From Arcicella rigui (lineage in GTDB: Bacteria; Bacteroidota; Bacteroidia; Cytophagales; Spirosomataceae), in NCBI RefSeq assembly GCF_034929435.1, contig NZ_JAYFUM010000008.1, forward strand, positions 230,185 to 294,184: 64,000 nt of DNA, written 5' to 3'. The notes beneath the pieces were generated by a model, which was given only the letters and a program-made list of their open reading frames with translations, ran no database searches and had not been told where the DNA came from. Positions 45,901-53,942 of the stretch are shown one piece after another; positions within the stretch are counted from its first letter, which is position 1, and every line of letters begins with the position of its first letter. Made by a program: the position numbers and the translations under genes.

Positions 45901-46201
45901 CTCCGCCCGACAAAGGAATTAAATACACATCAGGATTACCGTATTGTGTACCCGTAAAAGCAACCCATTTGCCATCTGGAGAGATTTTGGCACGACTTTC
46001 AAAACCTCGCATGGCTGTTAATCTGGTAGAAGTATTGGTGGCTAAATCAGCTTTCCAGAGGTCGCCTTCAAAACTATATACTAAAGTTTGGGCATCAGGA
46101 CTTAATGTGGGGAAAGAAGTAAAAAATACTTCTTGGTTTTGGGCAAATACAGACAAAGAGCAAAGGCAGAGGTAAGCCCCCAATAGCAATATTTTTCGCA
46201 T
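42995..46201 (-). CDS. Tricorn-like S41 peptidase with beta-propeller and PDZ domains
   Basis: 1068 residues from the ATG at 46201, which starts the signal peptide (MRKILLLGAYLCLCSLSVFAQ). N-terminal beta-propeller repeats (about 30-550), for instance LSPDAQTLVYSFEGDLWKAD and ISPDGKWVAFTGTQYG; a lysine/glutamate-rich linker (about 545-580); Tricorn-type core, PDZ domain (about 795-870, with VKKSPADKAGKDIQAGDKL) and S41 domain (about 885-1060). Its nucleophile lies in the NEQSLSDAEM turn. Exported, probably a large periplasmic peptidase that chops oligopeptides. Not placed in an operon with an evident partner. Confidence 0.88.
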   Translation of the reverse strand: MRKILLLGAYLCLCSLSVFAQNQEVFFTSFPTLSPDAQTLVYSFEGDLWKADLATNTSTRLTAMRGFESRAKISPDGKWVAFTGTQYGNPDVYLIPLSGGAIRQLTFHDSFDYVESWSWDSQTLYFGSGAQNDGTVYSININSGTPKRIFPHFFNRIHNVVEHPSSGELFFNDTWESDNQAYRKGYKGAFNPDIQSYNFKTKTYKRYTDYVGKDLWASIDRAGKLYFSSDEGNGNYNLYTLENGKKVALTQFGEAIKRPQVSANGQKVVFEKEYQLYLYDVATKSTQKVSLNAIRNYVLPKEQDYKIAGNINAFDVAGDGKKLAFSSRGVLFVSDLEGKYIAKLPTDAQQRVIEVKWLADNKTLLYSQTNENGYLNLFTIAADGKGVAKQITSDQQNNRNISFNKEKTQAVYLSGKNEVRILDLKTLLSTTIVKEELWAMYNPMPYFSPNSEYVMFTAYRNFEQDIFLFHLADKRLINLTNTGISETSPYWSPDGKYIYFESDRTKPSYPFGGTDSRIYRVPLVKIDAPYKSDKFNDLFKVVEKKEEKKEDNNTAKKVSDKKKNTKTPIKTDTLATVKKEPIVIDFEDILQRFEQISPNFGAAEQPLVYQKDEKTYVLFLSNHEAGKSKLWKTTIEPFANNKTERVEGADVNGIDVVVADGKYYGLVSGNLYKLNMEGNKLDKIDLNFTFRKNLASEFKQMFFEAWAGVEENFYSENFNGVDWVKMRQKYQQYLPQINTRGDLRTLLVDMLGELNASHTGFSTYGDEDDAYFKTVTLNTGIVFDNENPYQVKYVVKKSPADKAGKDIQAGDKLIKVNGDSLDTNQNRDFYFQKPSLDDEISLTFDRNGKIFTTKIHPQSTGAFVRNLYNEWIDQNQKYVDTKANKRIAYVHMSDMGREELEKFLIDMTSEAYNREGLIFDIRNNRGGNVHDLVLNFLAQKPYLKWKYREGQYTIQPNFSPAAKPIVLLINEQSLSDAEMTAQGFKALKLGKIIGTETYRWIIFTSGKGLVDGSFYRLPSWGCYTLEGKDLEKEGVSPDIFVRQSFEDKLNNKDPQLDKAIEEILKDLK

Positions 46202-46386
46202 AACGTTTAGTTTTATTGAATCCATTAAAATTTCATAAAGCTAATCGGGATAGCGATAAAAACAAAAGGTTTGCTGTTAGGAAAATAAAGAAATTGACTT
46301 GGGGAGAATGGCAAGAGAAAAAGCCCTTTAGATAAATTGGATATTTTGAAATAAATACTTAGTTTCAGAACAAATCTGAACCAAAT

Positions 46387-46423
46387 AGAAATTTACTATG
46401 GAGTTCAGAGACATGAAATATAA
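46387..46423 (+). repeat. Direct repeat, copy 1, around the LRR gene start
   Basis: 37 bp (AGAAATTTACTATGGAGTTC and onward to AAATATAA), matching 47093-47129 with one mismatch. The last base begins the ATG of the LRR gene. Confidence 0.85.
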
Positions 46424-46956
46424 TGAGACTAATAGCAACCATCATAACATTTTTAACTTTAAACTCTTATTCCCAGAGACCAATAACACAGCAAGAATTG
46501 AGAGTTGATTTAAGCGGACTACATTTAAAAGAAATTCCAGACAGTATATACCAAAACTTTGAAATCACTTATTTAGACTTAGGAAGTAGTAAAGTTACAT
46601 TTTATCCCCCTCTATCAGCATTGGTTGACAGCAACGCAAACAATATTTCTTTCTTATCTGAAAAAATTGGTATGCTCACAAACCTGAAAACACTTATTAT
46701 CAATACAAACAAATTGACAACTCTTCCATACTCTATTGTAAAGCTTATTAATCTTGAAGTTCTTGACTTGTCAATTAATAAAGACCTTGACATTGTTCAA
46801 CAACTTGACAAACTGAAACAATTACCAAAGCTTAAAGTGTTGAAAATCGTAAACGTTAAAATGACGAGGGACGAAGTAAATAAGATAAAGTCAGCTTTTC
46901 GTCCTGCCACGAAAGTCATTCTGACTATTCCTGAATATATTGAGGCATCGAAATGA
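46423..46956 (+). CDS. Small secreted leucine-rich repeat protein
   Basis: 177 residues with a signal peptide (MRLIATIITFLTLNSYSQ). Leucine-rich repeats run from about 30 to 150, for example LKEIPDSIYQNFEITYLDLG, LTNLKTLIINTNKLTTLPYS, LINLEVLDLSINKDL and LPKLKVLKIVNVK. LRR domains bind other proteins. The gene is bracketed by a 37-bp direct repeat 706 bp apart, which suggests that it arrived or was duplicated as a unit. Neighbours are an Rpn nuclease and a type III restriction system. Confidence 0.75.
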   Translation: MRLIATIITFLTLNSYSQRPITQQELRVDLSGLHLKEIPDSIYQNFEITYLDLGSSKVTFYPPLSALVDSNANNISFLSEKIGMLTNLKTLIINTNKLTTLPYSIVKLINLEVLDLSINKDLDIVQQLDKLKQLPKLKVLKIVNVKMTRDEVNKIKSAFRPATKVILTIPEYIEASK

Positions 46957-47273
46957 GATGGCTACACAAGAATCCAGACTAACCTTTAACTATCAAAATT
47001 ACTCAACTCTTTATTAAATAAATACTTGCTCGGAGAAACACTTCACCAAACAAATATGAAGCAATTGCCAGTGAGGACACTGGCAACGGCAAAGAAATTT
47101 ACTATGGAGTTCAGAGACATTAAATATAAACGTAATAAATTATAAAAAACAGAGCTTTATGGCGGTTATATACTCGTAAGACACAATGCAATGGACAGCA
47201 GACAAAAAACAACAAACGAAGAAAACTCCCGCAAATAATTTCGTAAATTAGCCTACTAACAATTGGACAAAAA
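46957..47273. other. Gap with repeats between LRR and Rpn genes
   Basis: Contains family B palindrome TTGCCAGTG/CACTGGCAA (47065-47073 with 47078-47086), then the second copy of the 37-bp direct repeat (47093-47129). After that a stretch GGCGGTTATATACTCGTAAG (about 47162-47181) that slightly recalls integron attC-like sites but lacks arms. Confidence 0.6.
47065..47129 (+). repeat. Family B palindrome plus direct repeat copy 2
   Basis: TTGCCAGTG with CACTGGCAA around AGGA, followed within 10 bp by the 37-bp sequence also present at 46387-46423. The upstream copy has no family B palindrome next to it. Confidence 0.8.
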
Positions 47274-48116
47274 ATGAAGGCAAAATATGTAAACCCATTT
47301 ACCGACTTTGGTTTTAAGAAAATATTCGGAGAAGAAGCCAGTAAGCCTTTGCTTATCGACTTCCTAAAGAGCCTTTTGCCAGAAAGCAACATAGTGGACT
47401 TGACCTTCAAAGACAAAGACCAAATGGGCAAAACGGAGGAAGACAGAAAAGCTGTTTACGACATCTATTGCGAGAATAATTTAGGAGAAAAGATCATTGT
47501 GGAACTGCAAAAGGCAAAGCAGAACTACTTCAAGGACAGAACCGTTTACTATTCAACCTTTCCTATTCAAGAGCAAGCCGAAAGAGGCGAATGGAACTAT
47601 AAGCTTAAATATGTCTATTGTGTTGGTATTCTGGATTTTAAGTTTGAAGAAAAAGTTACTAACGGAGAGGGAGAAGTAATTCACACAGTACAGCTTAAAG
47701 ACCAAAACAATAAAGTATTTTATGAAAAGTTGAAATTTGTTTACTTAGAAATGCCTCATTTTGTGCAAGCAGAACATGACCTTGCCAATCGATTAGATAA
47801 ATGGCTATACTTCATCAAGCACTTGGAGGACTTTCAGGGTATTCCAGAAGTCTTCAAGGACGAAGTTTTTATTCAAGCTTTTGAAAAAGCAGAAATAGCC
47901 AAGTATAGCGAAGCCGAACGCCATGATTATGAACAAAGTTTGAAGGTTTTTCGAGACAATAAAGCAGTTTATGAATATGCAGTCAATACAGCTTTTGATG
48001 AGGGAAAGATAGAAGGAAAGATAGAAGTTGCAAGAAAAATGAAACTCAAAGGGATTTCATCATCTGACATTTCCGACATGACAGGACTTTCCGAGGAAGA
48101 AATAAACGACCTTTAA
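47274..48116 (+). CDS. Rpn family PD-(D/E)XK nuclease
   Basis: 280 residues, the second Rpn-type gene of the window and not closely similar to the first. Opens KAKYVNPFTDFGFKKIFGEE, the usual start for the Bacteroidota subgroup. Nuclease core: Asp in VYDIYCEN near 64 and E-x-x-K-type signature IIVELQKAKQ near 74-82. A charged tail ends KGISSSDISDMTGLSEEEI. It stands beside a restriction system and an LRR gene. No flanking inverted repeats were seen. Possible roles are recombination or defence, unproven. Confidence 0.85.
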   Translation: MKAKYVNPFTDFGFKKIFGEEASKPLLIDFLKSLLPESNIVDLTFKDKDQMGKTEEDRKAVYDIYCENNLGEKIIVELQKAKQNYFKDRTVYYSTFPIQEQAERGEWNYKLKYVYCVGILDFKFEEKVTNGEGEVIHTVQLKDQNNKVFYEKLKFVYLEMPHFVQAEHDLANRLDKWLYFIKHLEDFQGIPEVFKDEVFIQAFEKAEIAKYSEAERHDYEQSLKVFRDNKAVYEYAVNTAFDEGKIEGKIEVARKMKLKGISSSDISDMTGLSEEEINDL

Positions 48117-48143
48117 AAAATGTACTTTACCTAACTATTTTAT

Positions 48144-48266
48144 CCGAGGCTGGTAATGAGACAATCCTTAATTATCTAAATTACTCAACTCATTATTAAA
48201 TACTTGCATAGAGAAACACTTCTCTAAACAAGTATAAAGAAATTGCCAGTGTCTCCACACTGGCAA
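48144..48266. repeat. Half copy of family A and full copy of family B
   Basis: CCGAGGCTGGT (48144-48154) is one arm only. TTGCCAGTG (48243-48251) pairs with CACTGGCAA (48258-48266). The latter lies 7 bp beyond the mod stop codon and may end the RM transcript. Confidence 0.65.
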
Positions 48267-48273
48267 TAAAAAA

Positions 48274-50841
48274 CTATTTTACACTTAATACTTTCATTAT
48301 CTCCTCTCCAAATTGACTGATAACTCGAACCGCAATTTTTTGTCCCTTATTCTTTACTTCAATCGGGTGAGAAATATGTCCGTATAAACGTTCAAAGGCT
48401 TCGTCGTCTATCTCTATTTTTAACGTTTTTTCTACTTTCTTTTTGGTGGTGTCTTTTGCTAAATTGTCTAATCCTTTTCTCCATTTATCAAATTCAGATT
48501 TATCTCCACCACAGAAAAATACTTGTTTTACTACAAAATTACTTCCGTCATAATCATCATCAACCATCCAATAAGCTATATCAGCTACGTTTCTGGCTTT
48601 TACTACGTCTTGAATTGGGTCATAGATGTCTAATCCTCTAATTTCAACACTTACTGTATTACCTTCTTTATGCAAAGCAATGTCTGTTTCGCCAATCGTA
48701 ACAAAACTTGCCGCTGATTTAGCTGGTTTCTTTTTCAATCCTTCTTGTAGTAAATCATCGTGAATACGGACTTTATCTACTTGAAATGTTCCCATACTGG
48801 TTGATTGTGAACCTCCTTCGATGTCACTCTCAAAGCTGAATCCTAAAATAACTAACCAACTGGCATCACCTTTTTGACGGCATTGTTTAATGGCATCACT
48901 CACTAATTTTTTACTAACCGTTCCGAATTTTGGTCCGATATGAAAATACGCTTTTTCTTCTCCTTTTTCAGATTGATAAAAACCTTCTGCATGAAGTGCT
49001 TCGCCTGCCAATAATTCAACACTTCTAAAAACAACCATCTCTGATTTTGTTCCGTTCTTAATTCCGGCACTTAATAAATGTTGTTTGATGTGTTCCTCAA
49101 AAGCTCCTTCTTCTTCGTTGACTCTAATTTCATCGTCCAATTCTTCTGGCGTAGTTGGCTCATAGTTTTGAAGCGTTTCTACTGTAAAAGGCCCCGATAC
49201 TCGTAGTTTTTTCTTGTCTTGTTCGGGTTGGTCATAGAGTGTTTCTGTAGCAGGAGGTTCATCGTTTGCCAAACTTTTTAAAGTAATGTGCGGAACGGTT
49301 TTGTATTTAAAACCCTGCCGAATATCACCATTTTCATCATACAAATTATAAAAAGGAAAAACTGCCGTCATTAATCTTGTTTTGGCAATGTTTAAAGCAA
49401 TTCTACTGGTATCAATGGTTATCCAACGTCTTCCCCATTGTTCTGCTACATAGGCTGTTGTGCCACTCCCACAAGTAGGGTCTAAAACTAAATCGCCTGG
49501 GTCTGTGGTCATTAATAAGCAACGCTTGACAGCCTCATTTGAAGTTTGAACAACATATAGTTTATCACTTGCTCCGCCAATGCCATCCCAAATATTTGAA
49601 TATTCTGCAACTGGAAAATCATTTGCATAGCGTATAAATCTGAGTGTAGAGCCTGAGTTATCCAATCGACCAATACTGGACAATTTTTGCATTCCTGACA
49701 AGTTTGTTTTCCAGCTTTTCCCTTTTAAAGATTGATATGTTTTTCCATTATATTCAAAGTCAAAGACACAACTTGGAGTTAAACCACTTGAAGACAAATC
49801 CATTGTCCTATATAAAGTTCCAGTTTTCATCGTCTGCTTAAAATTTAGCTTTTCTTCAGAAGTTAATGGTCTTCTTTTCTTATCAATTTCAATTGAAGGA
49901 TATAATTCGACTAAATCTGACTCCTCAAATTCCTTAAAGAGCTGTCGATATTTTAATTTTTCTTTGTTTTTACCATACCAAATAATGATGTCATAAACAC
50001 TTTTTAAAAGACTTGTTCCTAAACCACTTGTTTTTTTCAAAATTATTAAACTCACAAAATTTTCACTACCAAAAACCTCATCCATGATATTTCGGACTAA
50101 ATGCACATTTTCATCTGAGATTTGCACAAAGCAAGAACCACTTTCTGTTAGTAGTTCTTTAGCAATCAATAGTCTATCTCTTAGGTAAGAAAGATAAGAA
50201 TGGATACCCAATTCCCATGTATCACGGAAGGCTTTTATCTGTTCTGGTTCACCCGTAAGAGCCTCATCACTACCATCTTTTACATCACGGTTATTAAGTT
50301 TTATTTGCCAATTTCCACCGTATTTGATACCGTAAGGAGGGTCAATATAAATGGTTTGCACTTTTCCTGCCATCCCCTCTCTTTCCAAAAGGCTCGCCAT
50401 TACCAAATGACTATCACCTTGTATCAGTCGGTTTGTCCAGCCGTCTTGATGTTGATAATATTCCGATACTTTTTCTATTTCATCTTTTTCTAAAGCATTA
50501 CCAAAGAGTGTGTTCACACTAAAAAGGTCTAACTGAGCAGGTTGTGTCTCAGTAGCTTTATAAAGATTTTTAATAAGCGTTTCTGGAGCGATATGTTCAT
50601 GACGATACAGAGAACGAATATCTACTTTTAGTAATTCGTCACGGTCGTCCTTACCATATTTATTAAGCCAATACAGCTCAGGGTCTTGTCCTCGATGAGT
50701 AACAGGGTTTTTAGATAGTTCTAACACTTTTTTTCCGTTTTTTACGATGCTGTTTGCATCTTCATAGCCAGCTTCTTCTTTAGAAGGAATATGTGGGCGA
50801 GTAGTGGTTGTATGTTTGATAGATTCGACTTGCTTTGCCAT
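48274..50841 (-). CDS. mod: Type III site-specific DNA methyltransferase (Mod)
   Basis: 855 residues. Beta-group amino-methyltransferase order: catalytic DPPYGIKYG near 167-175, target-recognition region (about 260-420), then the AdoMet motif DPTCGSGTT near 454-462. Adds a methyl to adenine in the recognition site to protect host DNA. The C-terminal third (about 500-855) is longer than in EcoP15I Mod and rich in acidic segments. Starts 2 bp after the res stop; res comes first, whereas classical systems are mod-res. No simple-sequence repeat is seen in the reading frame, so no sign of phase variation. Confidence 0.92.
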   Translation of the reverse strand: MAKQVESIKHTTTTRPHIPSKEEAGYEDANSIVKNGKKVLELSKNPVTHRGQDPELYWLNKYGKDDRDELLKVDIRSLYRHEHIAPETLIKNLYKATETQPAQLDLFSVNTLFGNALEKDEIEKVSEYYQHQDGWTNRLIQGDSHLVMASLLEREGMAGKVQTIYIDPPYGIKYGGNWQIKLNNRDVKDGSDEALTGEPEQIKAFRDTWELGIHSYLSYLRDRLLIAKELLTESGSCFVQISDENVHLVRNIMDEVFGSENFVSLIILKKTSGLGTSLLKSVYDIIIWYGKNKEKLKYRQLFKEFEESDLVELYPSIEIDKKRRPLTSEEKLNFKQTMKTGTLYRTMDLSSSGLTPSCVFDFEYNGKTYQSLKGKSWKTNLSGMQKLSSIGRLDNSGSTLRFIRYANDFPVAEYSNIWDGIGGASDKLYVVQTSNEAVKRCLLMTTDPGDLVLDPTCGSGTTAYVAEQWGRRWITIDTSRIALNIAKTRLMTAVFPFYNLYDENGDIRQGFKYKTVPHITLKSLANDEPPATETLYDQPEQDKKKLRVSGPFTVETLQNYEPTTPEELDDEIRVNEEEGAFEEHIKQHLLSAGIKNGTKSEMVVFRSVELLAGEALHAEGFYQSEKGEEKAYFHIGPKFGTVSKKLVSDAIKQCRQKGDASWLVILGFSFESDIEGGSQSTSMGTFQVDKVRIHDDLLQEGLKKKPAKSAASFVTIGETDIALHKEGNTVSVEIRGLDIYDPIQDVVKARNVADIAYWMVDDDYDGSNFVVKQVFFCGGDKSEFDKWRKGLDNLAKDTTKKKVEKTLKIEIDDEAFERLYGHISHPIEVKNKGQKIAVRVISQFGEEIMKVLSVK

Positions 50842-50843
50842 GG

Positions 50844-53800
50844 TTATAGAGACTGTATTTTTTCGATTAGTTGATTTTTAATATTTCTGATGTCATTTGC
50901 GATTTCGATAAAATGCCATTCTGGATATTCGTATTTATCTTTCAAAGCATTCACCGCAGGAATCCAACGGTTTTCTACGAACCATTTTTTTTCTGCTTTG
51001 TCATTACTCATGCCACTAATTTCAATCAACAAGTTCTTAACGACTCCATCTTGAGTTTTTACACGAGCCACAAAATCAGGATAATACAAATGGTCTTTCC
51101 CATTTTTCACATAAGGAACTGTAACACCAAGGAATTGATTTTTGACATAGCATTCTACTGTTTCAATCTCTTCCAAGCTTTTAGCACAAATACCTTCCCA
51201 ATCGCTGTCCATTACTACATAATTCACATGACTTTTCTGGGTTGGAAATACATCTTTCACCGTGTTTCCGTTGACATACTTTGTACTATTGAATTTATTA
51301 TAATAATTAAATATAGGTCGAATAAATTCAGAAGTATTAATCTCTGGATTTATTCCTCTAATGATATGGTCAACGATTTTTTTTGGGTCTTCAAAGAATA
51401 GCCAACGTTTATATCTTTGGTCAGTAATATTAAGTAAGATTACTTTTTCATTGTACCAGAATTCTACAATTTGTTTTAGTTTATTAAACTTATGAAACTG
51501 CAAGTTTTCTTGATTTTCATCACTAAAATGATATTTAATCAATTCTTTCGTAATGGTAAAAATCAATTCATGGTCACGTCTTTCCAAGACTGATTTCAAT
51601 TTCAACGTTTCTTCATTAGCAGAAATTGGACTTGCCATGATGGTTTCAGTAGGGAATTTAGAACCATCTATTTCATAGTTTTCAACCTTAGTGAAATCAA
51701 ACTTTATTTCCCCATCATAATTTTCAACACGATACCCCACCACATTAGGAAAAACAATTTCCATTGTTGCTTGTCTTTCTGGTATCGCAGCAATATGTGT
51801 TAAATCAATAGGAGGAGGTGGTGGCTCAGATTTACCTCCTTTAAACATTTTGAAAGGTACACCAATAATGTGAGCGTATTCGGGAGGGAATTTTTCAATA
51901 ACAATTTTGCGTTTATCGTTCGTCGGATTCCCTTCTTTATCATAGCCTTGCAGGATATAGCTCATTCTTCTCAATGCACGACCAGCTACTTGTTCACAAA
52001 GTAATTGCGAACCAAAAGCACGTAAACCCATAATATGGGTAACGGTGTTGGCATCCCAGCCTTCGGTAAGCATAGAAACAGAAACTACACAACGAATATG
52101 AGAACCCAATTTTCCTTGTTGACCTACGGTATTTACAACTTCACGCAAGATTTCAGCATCCGTTATTTTATCTACACTTCCTTGCCCATACATTTTCACA
52201 TAATCCTTTTTAAACTCTTCTATTTCGGATGAAAAGATTTTCTTAAAATCATCGTTTACTTGTTCGCTATTTTCAAGGGCATCACTATCAATCAAAAGCG
52301 TTGGAGGACGTTTAAGCGGTTTGTTCGTTGAAGGGTCGTAATTAGAAAACAAATCTTTAGCACCATGAACAATGACAGTATCGCCATCTGCATTAGTGTA
52401 TTCATAACCTGCAATATATTTATAGACTTCTTTTGAAACAGAAGTATTATTACAGACAGCAATGAATACAGGAGGTGCTGAAAACAAATTGGCTTTCGCT
52501 TCACGATTTTTTCTTACTCCTAAATCATAGTCAACATAATGGTTATAGAATTGGTCCAAAGCTCCCTTTACCAAAGAAGGAAGTTTGGGAGGTTGCTCTG
52601 AAATCGTTGAACCTTCCGCTATTGCTTCTCTCTTTTTGGTACGTTGACCTTTTTTGGGTAAATCATCACGAACATGGTCGTATAAATTACGTAAGATTGG
52701 AACTGTTAATTCTTGGGTATTATCACTTTCGGGTAAAAAAGGAATTTTCACTAACCCAGATTCGATGGCTTCAATAAGTCCAAAATCTGAAACAACCCAA
52801 GGAAACAGACTATAAGGAGTATGTCCAGAACCTGTTAAATAATAAGGTGTTGCAGAAAGGTCGTAAACAGATTGAAGTTTAAATTTTTTAGCGATTTCTC
52901 TGATACCATTAAACCAAACAGCCGCACGAGCATTTTCGTCTGCTTCTTCATTATCAGTAGTTTTACTTTTGGACTTGGGCAAATAGCAGTGATGAGCTTC
53001 ATCATTGAGAATGAGAACTCTACTACCAGTTTTAAATTTACCCAAAGTTCTTTTTACTACTTGTGAAAAATCTTCCTTGTTATCAGTATCAATTTTTTCA
53101 CCTTGTAAATTTGTTTTACCATCAAAAGGACTACGTTTGTTACCTTGTAATATTTTTGGTTCAAATGAATGATAATTAGTGATGACCAGCCTTGCATTTA
53201 AGTTTTCTAAGCGATGTTCCATGTTGGCAGGAATCAACCCACGCATACGATAGTAATCACTTATATCTCTGGGGTTTTTGTTTTCCGTATCAACAAACAA
53301 TACACCTAACCTGCTTTTGATAGTTACTCCCGGAGCAATAATCAAGAAGTAATCAGCAAAACGTGTATCATTTTTATACTCTTGTCGGTTAAAATAATGA
53401 TAACAGATTAAGCAAGCCATTACAACAGTCTTGCCAGAACCAGTAGCCATCTTAAAAGCAATTCGTGGTAATTGATCAGCTATATCTTCACTTACCGTTT
53501 GTTGTCCATCACGAAGTAAATTTAAAATATGCTGTCCAGCATTTGACTTTTCAGCTACTTCATTCAGCCAAATAGCCGTTTCAACTGCCTCTTGTTGAGC
53601 AAAGAATAATTTTTTAGTTACTAACCTTTCAGGATTATCAAACCAAAAGGACAATAATTCTTTAGAAACACGGGTAATATTTGGATACTTAGCATTTCGC
53701 CAAAGCCCAACTTCTTTTCTACAAAGGTTAATAATATGCGTACCATATTGAAGAGCATCATCATTCCACTCAAACACTTCTTTTTGTCCTTTTTGTCTTG

Positions 53801-53942
53801 AGGGAATAACAGCAGAGTCTTGTTTAAACACCCTTCTACCTTTACAGATGTCTGTATAATCTAAACTTCCTTCACTGTTTGTATTATAGTGTAGTTTTGG
53901 CTCTTGATAAGGGCTATTTAAAATTGGGTTATCAGCTATCAT
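50844..53942 (-). CDS. res: Type III restriction enzyme (Res), DEAD-type translocase with nuclease domain
   Basis: 1032 residues from the ATG at 53942 (MIADNPILNSPYQEP, like other Res starts); a TTG at 53978 would add 12. N-terminal helicase: Walker A MATGSGKT near 166-172, DEAH in LNDEAHHC near 314-317, later VTHIMGLRAFGSQLLCEQVAGRALRR as motif VI. The C-terminal nuclease has PDFVARVK and then IEISGM, where classical Res enzymes have E-V-K: the Lys of PD-E-x-K is Ser here. WFVENRWIPAVNAL follows as in many Res-like proteins. Cuts unmodified DNA after ATP-driven translocation, together with Mod. Divergent from an array of palindromes upstream. Confidence 0.9.
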   Translation of the reverse strand: MIADNPILNSPYQEPKLHYNTNSEGSLDYTDICKGRRVFKQDSAVIPSRQKGQKEVFEWNDDALQYGTHIINLCRKEVGLWRNAKYPNITRVSKELLSFWFDNPERLVTKKLFFAQQEAVETAIWLNEVAEKSNAGQHILNLLRDGQQTVSEDIADQLPRIAFKMATGSGKTVVMACLICYHYFNRQEYKNDTRFADYFLIIAPGVTIKSRLGVLFVDTENKNPRDISDYYRMRGLIPANMEHRLENLNARLVITNYHSFEPKILQGNKRSPFDGKTNLQGEKIDTDNKEDFSQVVKRTLGKFKTGSRVLILNDEAHHCYLPKSKSKTTDNEEADENARAAVWFNGIREIAKKFKLQSVYDLSATPYYLTGSGHTPYSLFPWVVSDFGLIEAIESGLVKIPFLPESDNTQELTVPILRNLYDHVRDDLPKKGQRTKKREAIAEGSTISEQPPKLPSLVKGALDQFYNHYVDYDLGVRKNREAKANLFSAPPVFIAVCNNTSVSKEVYKYIAGYEYTNADGDTVIVHGAKDLFSNYDPSTNKPLKRPPTLLIDSDALENSEQVNDDFKKIFSSEIEEFKKDYVKMYGQGSVDKITDAEILREVVNTVGQQGKLGSHIRCVVSVSMLTEGWDANTVTHIMGLRAFGSQLLCEQVAGRALRRMSYILQGYDKEGNPTNDKRKIVIEKFPPEYAHIIGVPFKMFKGGKSEPPPPPIDLTHIAAIPERQATMEIVFPNVVGYRVENYDGEIKFDFTKVENYEIDGSKFPTETIMASPISANEETLKLKSVLERRDHELIFTITKELIKYHFSDENQENLQFHKFNKLKQIVEFWYNEKVILLNITDQRYKRWLFFEDPKKIVDHIIRGINPEINTSEFIRPIFNYYNKFNSTKYVNGNTVKDVFPTQKSHVNYVVMDSDWEGICAKSLEEIETVECYVKNQFLGVTVPYVKNGKDHLYYPDFVARVKTQDGVVKNLLIEISGMSNDKAEKKWFVENRWIPAVNALKDKYEYPEWHFIEIANDIRNIKNQLIEKIQSL

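Noticed and set aside
47162..47181. Integron attC-like site
   Set aside because: GGCGGTTATATACTC resembles a core but no paired arms or integrase gene are visible.
48274..50841. Phase-variable mod gene
   Set aside because: No simple-sequence repeat tract in or before the reading frame.
50871..51401. 176-residue ORF antisense to res
   Set aside because: Shadow frame of a well-supported gene; composition (Ile/Phe-rich) without a domain.
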